Positions 26,159 to 35,495 of a stretch of 64,000 nucleotides of DNA are shown here, in pieces. This stretch comes from UMGS1312 sp964631595 (GTDB lineage Bacteria; Bacillota; Clostridia; Oscillospirales; CAG-272): contig CAZVXL010000004.1 in the NCBI GenBank assembly GCA_964631595.1, forward strand, positions 34,561 through 98,560. The letters run 5' to 3'. Position 1 is the stretch's first letter, and the number at the start of each line of letters is the position of its first letter. A program made the translations under genes and the position numbers. The notes under the pieces were generated by a model that ran no database searches, had not been told where the DNA came from, and saw only the letters and a program-made list of their open reading frames with translations.

Positions 26159-27763
26159 GTGCATCTTGCATTATACCGAAAATACCGTCCACAGGTATTT
26201 GACGACGTGGTCGGTCAGGAGCATATCACCTCCGTGCTGAAGTATCAGGCGGCGCAGGACAAGGTGTCCCACGCATACCTTTTCTGCGGCTCAAGGGGAA
26301 CCGGAAAGACCTCCTCGGCAAAGATACTTGCAAAGGCGGTGAACTGCCTCTCTCCGGAGAACGGAAATCCCTGCGGCAAATGCGAGGCGTGCCTTGCGGT
26401 GGATTCGGGTACTGCCACGGACGTGGTGGAGATGGACGCCGCATCGAATAACGGTGTTGACAATATACGTGAGCTTCGCGACGAGGTCACCTACGCACCT
26501 GCGATGCTTCGCAGACGTGTGTATATCATAGATGAGGTGCATATGCTCTCCACCAGCGCCTTTAATGCGCTTCTCAAGACTCTTGAGGAGCCGCCGGAGC
26601 ATGTGCTTTTTATTCTTGCGACAACGGAGCTTCATAAGCTTCCCGCGACGATAATATCCCGCTGTCAGCGGTTTGATTTCCGTAGGATAGGAATAGACGA
26701 CATAGTCGGTCGGCTTTCGTATATAGCGGAGCAGGAGAGGATATCGCTTGAGCGCAGTGCCGCGGAGCGCATCGCGAGGATCGCGGAGGGCGGCATGAGA
26801 GATGCGGTCAGCCTTCTTGAGCTTTGCGCCGGAGGCGGAGCCGAGGTGAATGAGGCTCATGTCGAAGAAATACTCGGTGTTTCCGGCTATACGGCGGTGT
26901 GCGATACCGCGAGATATGTGGCAAAGGGAGACATGAAGGCTCTGTTCGGAGCAGTTGCCAAGGCTTGCGAGAATAAGGATATCTCCGTTTTTTGGCAGGA
27001 GCTTCTTTCCTTTTGGCGAGATATGCTCGTTGCGAAATACGCGGACGATTTCAGAGAATATCTTGATATTACCGAGAGCGAGGCGGAGCTTCTGGCGGAT
27101 ACCGCCGCTCTGTTCCCGCTCGGAACGCTTGTGTATCAGTCGGGCATCATGGACGAGGCGATGAGGGCGATGACGCGCTCACCGCAGACCAAGAGAGTGA
27201 CGGCGGAGCTTGCGTTTGTGAGAATGTGCAGACCGGAGGCGGATTCCTCCGCCGAGGCGCTTGCCGCTCGTGTGTCCGAGCTTGAGGATAAAATAAGACT
27301 TCTCGGTGCCGGTGTCGTCCCGATGACTGCGCGGGACAGCGTGAATGTCACCTCCCCCGCCGAGGAGAAGCCCGCGCGCGCGGACGCTGCGGCGGAGAGA
27401 GCGCGTGCCGACGACCCATCAAAGGTCGAGACTGTGCAAAAAACGCAGGTCGCGGCGGGGACTACGGAGTATTCGCCTGTTCCCGATATGAGCGGCGTGA
27501 TCGAAAAGCTGACGAGAACGAGCCCGATGGCAGTGGACTTCTTGCGGATGTCGAGGGTGGAGATATCCGCCGACGGCGGCAAGATAAGAGTTATCCCCGA
27601 AAACGATTTTGCAGGGCAGATGCTCTCGGGGGAGGATACCCTGCGGGCTGTGGCGGAGGCATTTTTGCTTACCGGAGTTTGCGATGTTCTGCCGTCGGTA
27701 GCTGTCGAAAAGGCAGTGCCAAAGAAAAAGAGCATTGCGGCGGATGAGCTGTTCGGACTGTAA
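26159..27763 (+). CDS. dnaX: DNA polymerase III subunit gamma/tau
   Basis: Clamp-loader ATPase of 534 residues. It has LYRKYRPQVFDDVVGQ, Walker A GSRGTGKTSSAK, a four-Cys zinc module (CLSPENGNPCGKCEAC), Walker B VYIIDEVHMLS and sensor-1 LATTELHKLP, then domain III. The C-terminal 170 residues are less conserved. The GTG at 26159 is preferred because AAGGGG at 26145-26150 would overlap the alternative GTG at 26150. No slippery A-run of the E. coli type is evident, so a separate gamma form is not predicted. It is first in dnaX-ebfC-recR. Confidence 0.95.
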   Translation: MHLALYRKYRPQVFDDVVGQEHITSVLKYQAAQDKVSHAYLFCGSRGTGKTSSAKILAKAVNCLSPENGNPCGKCEACLAVDSGTATDVVEMDAASNNGVDNIRELRDEVTYAPAMLRRRVYIIDEVHMLSTSAFNALLKTLEEPPEHVLFILATTELHKLPATIISRCQRFDFRRIGIDDIVGRLSYIAEQERISLERSAAERIARIAEGGMRDAVSLLELCAGGGAEVNEAHVEEILGVSGYTAVCDTARYVAKGDMKALFGAVAKACENKDISVFWQELLSFWRDMLVAKYADDFREYLDITESEAELLADTAALFPLGTLVYQSGIMDEAMRAMTRSPQTKRVTAELAFVRMCRPEADSSAEALAARVSELEDKIRLLGAGVVPMTARDSVNVTSPAEEKPARADAAAERARADDPSKVETVQKTQVAAGTTEYSPVPDMSGVIEKLTRTSPMAVDFLRMSRVEISADGGKIRVIPENDFAGQMLSGEDTLRAVAEAFLLTGVCDVLPSVAVEKAVPKKKSIAADELFGL

Positions 27764-27811
27764 CGGCTCCGCGCCATATAATAATGTAATAATTTAAGGA
27801 GAAAACAGGCA

Positions 27812-28159
27812 ATGAAAGCAAGACTTCCCAAGGGTATGGGCGGCGGCCCTACCGATATGAACAGCATGATAAAGCAGGCTCAGAAGATGCAGGAGGATAT
27901 GACCGCACTTCAAGAGGAGCTTGATCTGAAGGAGTACGAGGTCGCCGCAGGCGGCGGCGCCGTGACCGTCAGGATCAACGGCAAGTCCGAGGTGCTCGGC
28001 ATCGAGATCGACCCCGAGATCGTCGACCCAGATGATATCGAGACCCTGCAGGATATCCTCGTGGCGGGTGTCAACGAGGCGATAAAGAGAGTGAATGAGA
28101 CAAATTCCTCCGAAATGTCGAAGATCACCGGATCGCTCAATATGGCGGAGCTTTTCTGA
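27812..28159 (+). CDS. ebfC: Nucleoid-associated protein, YbaB/EbfC family
   Basis: A 115-residue dimeric DNA-binding protein. It has the family core MIKQAQKMQEDMTALQEEL (helix) and GAVTVRINGKSEVLGIEIDP (beta sheet), preceded by a Gly-rich start (KGMGGGP). It is encoded between dnaX and recR, the conserved bacterial arrangement, with only 3 nt to recR. AAGGAG precedes the ATG. It is thought to bind DNA broadly and assist recombination repair. Confidence 0.95.
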   Translation: MKARLPKGMGGGPTDMNSMIKQAQKMQEDMTALQEELDLKEYEVAAGGGAVTVRINGKSEVLGIEIDPEIVDPDDIETLQDILVAGVNEAIKRVNETNSSEMSKITGSLNMAELF

Positions 28160-28162
28160 TAA

Positions 28163-28762
28163 ATGGCTGAGTATATAGAGCAGATAGAGCATCTTGCGGA
28201 CTGCTTCAGACATCTTGACGGAGTAGGGCGCAAGAGCGCACTCAGAATGGTGTTTTCCGTGCTTGATATGTCGGAGGATGAGGTGCGCGAGTTTGCCGAG
28301 GCGCTGACGGCACTGAAGACCGATATCGGCTACTGCCCAGACTGCTGTAATATCTCCGACGGCGGGCTTTGCCCCGTGTGTGCCGATCCGGAGAGAGACC
28401 GCACTCAGCTTTGCGTTGTCGAGGATTTCCGTGCGGTGGCGGCTGTCGAGCGCGCCAAGGGCTATAACGGGCTTTACCACGTGCTGCACGGCTCCATATC
28501 CCCGATGAAGGGAGTGGGACCGGACGATCTCACCGTAAAGGAGCTCATCTCACGCCTGAAAAAGGGCGGTATAGACGAGGTGATACTTGCCACAAATCCG
28601 ACCGTAGAGGGCGAAACAACGGCAATGTATCTCTCAAGGCTCATCTCTCCTCTCGGGATACGGACAAGCCGAATAGCAAACGGCGTCCCTGTGGGTGGAG
28701 ATCTTGAATATACCGATGAGATAACTATGCGAAAGGCACTTGAAGGAAGATACGAGCTTTAG
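28163..28762 (+). CDS. recR: Recombination protein RecR
   Basis: A 199-residue RecR that with RecO/RecF helps load RecA at gaps. An N-terminal helix-hairpin-helix (DGVGRKSALRM) is followed by a four-Cys zinc finger (CPDC near 55 and CPVC near 70). The Toprim domain has VVEDFRAVAAVE and EVILATNPTVEGETTA, and the Walker-like C-terminus is TRIANGVPVGGDLEYTDE-like. It is the last gene of the dnaX operon, 3 nt after ebfC. Length is canonical. Confidence 0.97.
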   Translation: MAEYIEQIEHLADCFRHLDGVGRKSALRMVFSVLDMSEDEVREFAEALTALKTDIGYCPDCCNISDGGLCPVCADPERDRTQLCVVEDFRAVAAVERAKGYNGLYHVLHGSISPMKGVGPDDLTVKELISRLKKGGIDEVILATNPTVEGETTAMYLSRLISPLGIRTSRIANGVPVGGDLEYTDEITMRKALEGRYEL

Positions 28763-28801
28763 CGACGAAAATTCGACATTATTTTCGATGTTTACAAAAT
28801 A

Positions 28802-28810
28802 TGATATAAT
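28802..28810 (+). promoter_or_regulatory. Extended -10 promoter upstream of the ABC permease gene
   Basis: TGATATAAT carries a TG one base before TATAAT (28805-28810). The -35 region (TTTTCG) is poor. Confidence 0.5.
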
Positions 28811-28930
28811 TTTGCTTCGCTTGTGAATATAATTAGAAAGGCTTGTCCCGATTTTTCGGGGATCCGCGACCGCTTACGGAGCGCGGAGCCGATTTCGTAA
28901 TGACGCATTTTTGCGCGTTAATATATATCA

Positions 28931-31258
28931 ATGAAAGGGAGGAAAAGACCGCGATGCGGTCTGGAAGCGATTTTGGAAAGATTATTCGAATACCTCAAGA
29001 GAAGTCTGAAGATCGCCAGAAAGAGTATCTTTTTTAACTTCAAGCAGTACATATATTTCTTTATTGCATTGCTTATAGTTCAGATGTTCTACGGCATCAT
29101 GACTATCTCCGCGTACAACAACAGAGTTGTTGAGCGTGATTCCGCGGTGAGCGAGTATAACTATGATATAATGCTGTCTCACCTCAACGAATCGCAGTAT
29201 CTGAAGGTCAAGAATTACGGCGGTTCGGAGTTCTCCGGCGATAAGTACTACAAGCTGCTTGAGGGCGGCACCGCAGAGTACACCGACGGAGGAGACAAGT
29301 ACTACGACGTCCGTCTCGTATTTACCGAGAAGGATACGGGGGCATGTCTCAACAAGTTTACCGATCAGTATTACAATGTCAAGGAGCAGAAGGGTGCACT
29401 TCTGACCGGCGCCGACGCTAATAATAAATTCTATTATTACGAGTCGCCGCGTATGCAGATCGACAGCAACATAATCGCAAATCAGGCAAGCTATTACGCA
29501 ATATCCGGACTTCTGCTTGCTCTGTCGATATTCCTTATGACCTCACTTTACAATATCCGTGTGAACCAGTACAAGTTCACCTACGGTGTGTATATGACCT
29601 ACGGTGCGGACTTCAAGAAGCTGTTCGGTACGGCTTTTTGGGAAATGTTCATGATCTCATGCATAACCTTTATCCCGTCCGTTATCATTTCGACCGTTGT
29701 CGTATACCTCATCTACCTGCCGTCCGGCTTTGCGTTCGCGTTTAATCCGCTCGTATTCTTGCAGGTATTCGTGTTCAGCCTTATCGTAGTGCTGTTTGCC
29801 GTGTTCTTCCCTATGAGAATCATGGCTATCCGTCAGCCTATGTCGCTTATAGTAACACAGGATAACTCAAACCTCGTTATATCCCCGAAGTATTCGATCA
29901 ATGTGTTCAAGAAGAAGTTCCCGACGATGTACGAGCTGTATTCGTCTTGGAGATTCCGCAAGTACAGCGTAAACCTGCTTGCGACGGCGATCGTCTTCTG
30001 TGCATTCTTTATCATGGGACTTTACCTTGCCGATATCTATACGACGGATCTCGAGTACAACAGACCCGACTTCAGGATAGATCTTGAGGACTCCTACGCT
30101 GATTACGATCAGGATATGAGCGATGAGCTTTATGCCATTGAAGGTATCGAGGCGGTGCAGGTGGCAGACAACTCCGTTGAGGCGACCGAGCTCGGTACGC
30201 ATATCCTTGTCGGCAAGTCCGACGTAAAGCTCTTTGCTTCGAGCGTAGTCAACTACAAGGGCGACGATTTCGACGGCGAGGGCGATATGAGAGCCTGCAA
30301 CTCAGTAGCGTTCAATGCGACGAGCGAGGAGCAGATAAAGGTGCTTGAGGAGTTCTACAACTACGAGGGCGACCTTCTCTCTGCCGTAAAGAACGAAAAC
30401 ACCGTCATCATCGGAGAATCCGTTTCCAATATCTCCACCTTCAAGTATGAGGTCGGAGACAAGATCTGGGTGGGCGTCCGCAAGGATAACAAATCCATTG
30501 ACGGAAATCTCACCGGCAAGACCCTGCTCCGTGAGCAGATCGAAAAGTTCAGCTTCGAGTACGAGGAATTCACCATCGGTGCCATCCTTACGGATATCCC
30601 CTCGGGCGATATGCCGATATTCTTCAGCGAGTCCGACTATAAGACGGTGACCGGAAAGGATGCAAAGGCTTATAACCTTAACGTCTATATAGATCAGAGC
30701 ATCGAGGGCGAGAAGCTTTCCTCTCTTGATAACTCACTGCGTGAGTGGAGCAGAGGCTACGGTAACGTAAATGTTGAGAACACCTACCAGATCTCAAAGA
30801 ACAGCGTTGCCTACGATAAGCACAACAACGAGCTCTATATCTGTATCTCCATTCTGCTTCTCGGAATTTCCCCGATCATGTGGTTCTTCTCCCAGTCTCT
30901 CTACTATCTCAAGCGCGAGTCCGAGTTCAATATCCTTCAGGCTCTCGGCGCAATGGTAAAGGAGATCAGACAGATATACGTTCAGGGCGGTCTTATTATG
31001 GCGGGTCTGTCCCTGATAGTCAGCTTTATCCTCAGCTTCCTCGGAAGCTATGCACTGTTCTATGTGTATAACGTAATGATGCCTTACTTTACCGGTGAGA
31101 ATGTACGCTACGCGTTCTATATGCCGTGGTACGCTCTCCTCACAAGTATCGTGGTGTCCGTAGGCTGCGGCTTCCTGTCTGCGTACTTCCCCTTCAGAAG
31201 CTACATAAAGAACCGCTTCACACTCCAGAACGGTGGCGGCGGCGAATACGGCGACTGA
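28931..31258 (+). CDS. ABC transporter permease, FtsX/MacB-like
   Basis: A 775-residue permease. One N-terminal helix (about 40-60) is followed by a 120-residue outside domain and a first FtsX block of three helices (185-310). A fifth helix (about 350-370), a 250-residue outside domain and a second FtsX block of three helices (about 640-760) follow. This eight-helix plan fits BceB/VexF-like transporters that move peptides or remodel the envelope rather than classic import. The partner ATPase gene follows 42 nt downstream. The start is uncertain: AGGGAGG at 28936-28942 lies inside the reading frame, so a CTG at 28961 or TTG at 28973 may be used. Confidence 0.88.
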   Translation: MKGRKRPRCGLEAILERLFEYLKRSLKIARKSIFFNFKQYIYFFIALLIVQMFYGIMTISAYNNRVVERDSAVSEYNYDIMLSHLNESQYLKVKNYGGSEFSGDKYYKLLEGGTAEYTDGGDKYYDVRLVFTEKDTGACLNKFTDQYYNVKEQKGALLTGADANNKFYYYESPRMQIDSNIIANQASYYAISGLLLALSIFLMTSLYNIRVNQYKFTYGVYMTYGADFKKLFGTAFWEMFMISCITFIPSVIISTVVVYLIYLPSGFAFAFNPLVFLQVFVFSLIVVLFAVFFPMRIMAIRQPMSLIVTQDNSNLVISPKYSINVFKKKFPTMYELYSSWRFRKYSVNLLATAIVFCAFFIMGLYLADIYTTDLEYNRPDFRIDLEDSYADYDQDMSDELYAIEGIEAVQVADNSVEATELGTHILVGKSDVKLFASSVVNYKGDDFDGEGDMRACNSVAFNATSEEQIKVLEEFYNYEGDLLSAVKNENTVIIGESVSNISTFKYEVGDKIWVGVRKDNKSIDGNLTGKTLLREQIEKFSFEYEEFTIGAILTDIPSGDMPIFFSESDYKTVTGKDAKAYNLNVYIDQSIEGEKLSSLDNSLREWSRGYGNVNVENTYQISKNSVAYDKHNNELYICISILLLGISPIMWFFSQSLYYLKRESEFNILQALGAMVKEIRQIYVQGGLIMAGLSLIVSFILSFLGSYALFYVYNVMMPYFTGENVRYAFYMPWYALLTSIVVSVGCGFLSAYFPFRSYIKNRFTLQNGGGGEYGD

Positions 31259-31300
31259 TATAGCCGATAATAAATTTAAGAAAGAAAAGGATTTACGAAC

Positions 31301-32020
31301 ATGGCTGAATATATGCTTCAAACCGAAAGCGTGATTAAGCAGTACAAGCAGTCCGATTCCGTTATCACTGCTGTAAACCGCGCCAGCATAAAAGTTGAAA
31401 AGGGCGAGTTTGTCGCCATTATCGGTACCTCGGGATCCGGTAAATCGACCTTCCTTCATATCTGTGCGGGACTTGATAAGCCCGACGCGGGAAGCGTCAC
31501 CATCAACGGAACCGAGATCACAAAGCTCTCTCATGATGCACTCGGTCGCTTCCGCGGCGAGAATATGGGCTTCATCTTCCAGAAGCACAACCTTATCCCT
31601 CAGTTTACCGCACTTGAGAACATCCTCATTCCCACAATGATGTGTAATAAGGCGGATATGGAATATCAGGAGAACCTCCGTCACTTGGTAGAAACGCTTG
31701 ATCTCGGTGAGAGACTCAATCACCTGCCGAGCGAGCTGTCGGGCGGTCAGCAGCAGCGTGTTGCAATTGCCCGTGCGCTTATCAACAATCCCGATATAAT
31801 CATGGCGGACGAGCCTACCGGAGCTCTTGACAGAAAGAACGCCGATGAGGTGCTGAACCTTCTCTTTAAGACGAGAGAGGAGTTCGGAATGACACTTGTA
31901 ATGGTTACACACGATTTGGCGATCGCGGACAGAGCTGACCGTATCTTCCGTATGGAAGCGGGCGAGCTGAAGCTTGAGCGTGACTATATCACGGGTAACA
32001 GAAAAACTCAGGAGTATTAA
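31301..32020 (+). CDS. ABC transporter ATP-binding protein, MacB/LolD-like
   Basis: A 239-residue ATPase. Walker A is GTSGSGKST near residue 42, the Q-loop MGFIFQKHNLIP follows, the signature is LSGGQQQRVAIARAL near 145, Walker B is IIMADEPTGALD with catalytic Glu, and the H-loop is VTHD. It energises the FtsX-type permease encoded just before it. The pair has no substrate-binding protein or regulator gene attached, so the substrate (antimicrobial peptide, lipid or lipoprotein) cannot be chosen. Confidence 0.95.
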   Translation: MAEYMLQTESVIKQYKQSDSVITAVNRASIKVEKGEFVAIIGTSGSGKSTFLHICAGLDKPDAGSVTINGTEITKLSHDALGRFRGENMGFIFQKHNLIPQFTALENILIPTMMCNKADMEYQENLRHLVETLDLGERLNHLPSELSGGQQQRVAIARALINNPDIIMADEPTGALDRKNADEVLNLLFKTREEFGMTLVMVTHDLAIADRADRIFRMEAGELKLERDYITGNRKTQEY

Positions 32021-32027
32021 GACACAT

Positions 32028-32055
32028 AGACAGCCCAGATGATTCTGGGCTGTCT
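32028..32055 (+). terminator. Hairpin after the ABC pair
   Basis: AGACAGCCCAG pairs with CTGGGCTGTCT around ATGATT. No T-run follows, so efficiency is doubtful. Confidence 0.55.
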
Positions 32056-32113
32056 CATACTGTGTTTCGGAAAGTGAGTTACACAAACAGTTCTTTCCGT
32101 AAGAGGAGCTTTT

Positions 32114-32992
32114 ATGCAAAACGATATACTTGATCTAATAAAGGAAAAGCACGCCGGAATGTCGAAGGGGCATCGCTTGGTGGCGGATTATGTGTGGGAG
32201 CATTTCGAATCTGCCGCATATATGACCGCCCAGAGCCTCGGTGCGGCGGCGGGAGTATCTGAATCGACCGTGGTGCGCTTCGCATCTGAAATGGGACTTG
32301 ACGGATATCCGGAGCTTCAGCAGAAGATACAGGAGGCGGCAAGACACCGTCTAACCTCCGTCCAGCGGATCAGACTGTCGGAGGCGCGTCTCGGTGAGGA
32401 TATCCCCGGAAGCGTGCTGTCCTCGGATATGGAAAAGATACGGTACACCATGGAGCATTTGTCGCGCGAGAGCTTTTCGAGGGCGATGGATGCGATAGCC
32501 ACGGCGGGAAATATATATATAACGGGTGCGCGCTCGTCTGCGGCGCTTGCCCAGTTTATGTATTATTATTTTGATATTATTTTCGATAACGTAAAGCTGA
32601 TCAGATATTCCGGCGGAAGCGAGATATTCGAGAAGCTGATGAAGATCGGTAAGAACGACGTGATGATCGCGATAAGCTTCCCGAGATATTCCGCAAACAT
32701 AGCGAAGGCGGCGGATTTCGCGGCATCTGCGGGAGCGAGCGTGATAGCTATCACGGACAGCCCGTCGGCGCCTGTTGCAAGATGTGCCGCCGAGGTGCTC
32801 ACCGCGAGAAGTGATATGGCATCCTTTGCCGATTCGCTCGTAGCTCCGCTCAGCATCATCAATGCGATGATAGCGGCGGCGGCGAGCCGCAAGGAGGGCG
32901 AGCTCTCGTCCACTCTCACCCGACTTGAGGAGGTCTGGGAGGAATACAACGTGTACGGAACGTCAGGAAATGCCGATAGGGAAGATAAATAA
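32114..32992 (+). CDS. MurR/RpiR family transcriptional regulator
   Basis: A 292-residue regulator. An N-terminal HTH_6 domain (1-75) includes AGVSESTVVRFASEMGLDGY, the RpiR recognition helix, and is followed by a sugar-phosphate-binding SIS domain (about 105-240). It would sense a phosphosugar and control sugar or amino-sugar genes. The stop codon overlaps the start of the following flavoprotein gene by one base, so the two are cotranslated. No sugar genes are adjacent. Confidence 0.93.
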   Translation: MQNDILDLIKEKHAGMSKGHRLVADYVWEHFESAAYMTAQSLGAAAGVSESTVVRFASEMGLDGYPELQQKIQEAARHRLTSVQRIRLSEARLGEDIPGSVLSSDMEKIRYTMEHLSRESFSRAMDAIATAGNIYITGARSSAALAQFMYYYFDIIFDNVKLIRYSGGSEIFEKLMKIGKNDVMIAISFPRYSANIAKAADFAASAGASVIAITDSPSAPVARCAAEVLTARSDMASFADSLVAPLSIINAMIAAAASRKEGELSSTLTRLEEVWEEYNVYGTSGNADREDK

Positions 32993-34251
32993 TGAAGCGT
33001 GATCTTGATGTTGCCGTGATCGGCGCGGGAGCTGCCGGAATGATGGCGGCGATAAGCGCGGCGCGCGAGGGAGCGTCGGTCGCGGTGTTTGAAAAGAATA
33101 CCCGAACGGGAAGAAAGCTGCGGATCACGGGCAAGGGACGGTGCAATGTCACAAACAACTGCACCGTGCAGGAGTTTATGAGCGCCGTGCCGGAAAACTC
33201 CAAATTCCTGTACAGCGCCCTTGCGGGATTTTCGCCCTCGGATACAATGAGCTTTTTCGAGGAGCACGGAGTACCGCTGAAAACGGAGCGTGGCAGGAGA
33301 GTGTTTCCCGTGTCCGACAATGCCCACGATATAGCGGGTGCGCTTGAGCGCGCGGCGGCTGAGGTGGGCGTGGAAACGGTGCTCGGATGTGATGTGACCT
33401 CACTGCTCAGTGAGGAGGCGGACGGCAAGGTGCGCGTTACGGGAATCGTCGCGGGCGGCAGAAGGATAGACGCGCGCGCGGTGATCGTCGCGACCGGCGG
33501 CGTGTCGTATCCCGCAACGGGCTCCACGGGAGACGGCTACCGATTTGCGGAAAGGCTCGGGCTGAAGGTGATCCCGCCGATGCCGTCACTGATACCGATC
33601 GTTACGGCGGAGCCGACCTCACATCTCTCAGGGCTGACGCTGAAAAACGTGGTGCTGTCCGTGAATGACAGAAGAGGTCGCGCCGTCTTTTCGGAGATGG
33701 GCGAGATGCTGTTTACTCATTTCGGACTGTCCGGTCCGCTTGTTTTGTCCGCATCGGCGCATATGCGTGACGGCGCGGAGGCTTATACGGTGCATATCGA
33801 CCTGAAGCCCGCGCTTGACGAAAAAACGCTTGATGCCAGATTGGTGTCCGATTTTTCGCAGTGCTCTGCGAAGAATTTCTCGAATTCTCTCTCAAAGCTC
33901 CTGCCGCGAACGCTTATCCCCGAGGTGATCGAGCGATCGGGCATATCTCCGTACAAAAAGACCTCGGAGGTGACCAAGGCGGAGCGGCGCAGACTTTTGG
34001 AGCTACTGAAGGATCTTGAATTTACTCCCACGGGCTTTCGACCCGTCGATGAGGCGATAGTCACCCGAGGCGGAATTGATACTGCGGCGATAAAGCCCTC
34101 CACGATGGAGTCAAGAGCTGTCGGCGGACTGTATTTTGCCGGCGAGGTGATAGATACGGATGCTTATACCGGCGGATATAACCTTCAGATCGCATTTGCC
34201 ACGGGCAGACTTGCGGGAAGGTCTGCCGGCAGGCAGAGTACGGGCGAATAG
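32992..34251 (+). CDS. NAD(P)/FAD-dependent oxidoreductase, HI0933/BaiN family
   Basis: A 419-residue flavoprotein. The FAD-binding Rossmann motif AVIGAGAAGMMAAISAAREG begins at residue 6. The HI0933 signature RKLRITGKGRCNVTNNC is near 40, VIVATGGVSYPATGSTGDGY near 165, and LYFAGEVIDTDAYTGGYNLQ near the end completes the FAD site. The family includes 3-dehydro-bile-acid reductase BaiN, but most members have no known substrate, and no bai genes are near. It is translationally coupled to the RpiR gene. Confidence 0.93.
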   Translation: MKRDLDVAVIGAGAAGMMAAISAAREGASVAVFEKNTRTGRKLRITGKGRCNVTNNCTVQEFMSAVPENSKFLYSALAGFSPSDTMSFFEEHGVPLKTERGRRVFPVSDNAHDIAGALERAAAEVGVETVLGCDVTSLLSEEADGKVRVTGIVAGGRRIDARAVIVATGGVSYPATGSTGDGYRFAERLGLKVIPPMPSLIPIVTAEPTSHLSGLTLKNVVLSVNDRRGRAVFSEMGEMLFTHFGLSGPLVLSASAHMRDGAEAYTVHIDLKPALDEKTLDARLVSDFSQCSAKNFSNSLSKLLPRTLIPEVIERSGISPYKKTSEVTKAERRRLLELLKDLEFTPTGFRPVDEAIVTRGGIDTAAIKPSTMESRAVGGLYFAGEVIDTDAYTGGYNLQIAFATGRLAGRSAGRQSTGE

Positions 34252-34288
34252 CGCTCTGCGGCAAACGCCGCTTCATACGGGATAACAG

Positions 34289-34325
34289 AAAAACGCACCC
34301 CTGTCACGAACGGGAGTGCGTTTTT
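34289..34325 (+). terminator. Terminator of the RpiR-flavoprotein pair
   Basis: AAAAACGCAC and GTGCGTTTTT pair around a 17 nt loop, ending in TTTTT. Confidence 0.88.
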
Positions 34326-34464
34326 GCGATATGAGTGAGCGCATTTACTGAACGCGAGCGGCGAGCAGTGCACGTATTCGCATCACTTGACGTGCCGCAG
34401 GCACACCGAGCCTGCCTTGCTTTCCGAGACACCGAGATATTTTCGGTGAAAAGTGAAAAAGTAA

Positions 34465-34490
34465 GATCCCGAGCATGAGTGCTCGGGATC
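34465..34490 (-). terminator. Terminator of tRNA-Gln
   Basis: GATCCCGAGCA pairs with TGCTCGGGATC; on the minus strand TTACTTTTTCAC follows. It lies 3 nt after the tRNA CCA end. Confidence 0.85.
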
Positions 34491-34492
34491 TT

Positions 34493-34567
34493 TGGCTGGG
34501 TATGCTGGATTTGAACCAGCGAATGCAGGAGTCAAAGTCCTGTGCCTTACCGCTTGGCTAATACCCA
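34493..34567 (-). tRNA. tRNA-Gln (anticodon TTG)
   Basis: On the minus strand the acceptor arm TGGGTAT pairs with ATACCCA, followed by G and an encoded CCA. The D arm is TAGCCAAGCGGTAAGGC, the anticodon arm is CAGGA-CTTTGAC-TCCTG with anticodon TTG, and the T arm GCTGG-TTCAAAT-CCAGC is intact. It has its own consensus promoter and terminator and is the only tRNA in the window. Confidence 0.97.
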
Positions 34568-34578
34568 ATGCGTACTAT

Positions 34579-34607
34579 AGTATATCATACCCCAAATATT
34601 CTGTCAA
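34579..34607 (-). promoter_or_regulatory. Promoter of tRNA-Gln
   Basis: On the minus strand consensus TTGACA (34607-34602) and TATACT (34584-34579) have 17 bp spacing, 12 bp upstream of the tRNA. Confidence 0.85.
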
Positions 34608-34820
34608 GGAAAAAACAAAAATCCGACGGATAAAATCCGAGGCTGCGCCCCGAACTGCCGCGGGCGGTATGGCGCTCACACCTTTTATTATACACTTTTT
34701 TCGGGAGCACTTCAATTAGCCGAATAAACAAGGTTGAGGCACCGCACTTGTGCAAATATGACAATAAATTGTTTGCTTATCAAATTTATTTGAAACACTA
34801 TATACATACATCGGATTCTG
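34608..34820. other. Intergenic stretch between tRNA-Gln and hpf
   Basis: No gene is visible here. The part near 34700-34800 is AT-rich. There is no recognisable riboswitch or raiA-type leader; only the hpf promoter and a small GACGG/CCGTC hairpin near 34839-34852 follow. Confidence 0.4.
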
Positions 34821-34829
34821 TGATATAAT
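34821..34829 (+). promoter_or_regulatory. Extended -10 promoter of hpf
   Basis: TGATATAAT combines TG with TATAAT (34824-34829). No good -35 box is visible. Confidence 0.6.
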
Positions 34830-34881
34830 GATATTGCCGACGGATAACCGTCTGTTAGCTTAGAAAAAAGGTGGTTTGGGT

Positions 34882-35397
34882 ATGAATATTTCCATTATCG
34901 GCAGACAGATGACAGTCAGTGATGACCTGAAGCTTCAGGTCGAGCGCAAGCTTGCCAGATTTGACAAATTCTTCCCAGAGGGGGCTGATGCCACTGTGAC
35001 CTTCAGCCGTCTCAGGGAGAAGGAATGCTTGGAGCTGACGATCTCATACAAGGGTATGCTGCTTCGCAGTGAGGAAAAGGAGCTAACCTTCCTCAATGCC
35101 CTTGATGAATGTGTCGAGATCATAGACGGGCAGATCCGAAAGAACAAGACGCGCCTTGAAAAGCGCATAAAAAGCGGCATGACTATCCCCGATGACGGCG
35201 ACGTTATCGAGGAGGAGGGCGAGTTCAATATACGCACAAAGGCGTTCCCGATGCGCCCGATGTCGCCGGAGGAGGCGATACTTCAAATGAATCTCCTCGG
35301 TCATTCGTTCTTTATGTTTTCCAATGCGGAGACGGGCGATATTTGCGTGGTATACAAGCGCAGAGATAACGATTACGGAATGATAACTCCCGTGTGA
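34882..35397 (+). CDS. hpf: Ribosome hibernation-promoting factor, long form
   Basis: A 171-residue long HPF that dimerises idle 70S ribosomes into 100S particles. The N-terminal S30AE domain begins MNISIIGRQMTVSDDLK; the C-terminal dimerisation domain has KAFPMRPMSPEEAILQMNLL and GHSFFMFSNAETG. The start ATG at 34882 is preferred over the TTG two codons earlier because AAAGGTGG is then 7 nt upstream. A strong terminator follows. It is monocistronic and not near secA here. Confidence 0.95.
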   Translation: MNISIIGRQMTVSDDLKLQVERKLARFDKFFPEGADATVTFSRLREKECLELTISYKGMLLRSEEKELTFLNALDECVEIIDGQIRKNKTRLEKRIKSGMTIPDDGDVIEEEGEFNIRTKAFPMRPMSPEEAILQMNLLGHSFFMFSNAETGDICVVYKRRDNDYGMITPV

Positions 35398-35436
35398 GCT
35401 TCGGCGACACTCTCCGCCGGAGAGTGCCGCCGTCGG

Positions 35437-35468
35437 GCGGGCTTGCCGTGCTTGGCAAGCCCGCTTTT
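35437..35468 (+). terminator. Terminator of hpf
   Basis: GCGGGCTTGCC pairs with GGCAAGCCCGC and is followed by TTTT. A second small hairpin, CACTCTCCG/CGGAGAGTG, precedes it at 35408-35427. Confidence 0.88.
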
Positions 35469-35495
35469 GTATTACCGTATATCCGGCACGCTCGG

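Noticed and set aside
25923..26192. Short open frames over the SRP RNA region
   Set aside because: They overlap the conserved RNA and lack ribosome sites.
34568..34881. raiA-type structured RNA upstream of hpf
   Set aside because: Apart from a small hairpin and a promoter there is no dense secondary structure or repeated motif in this gap.
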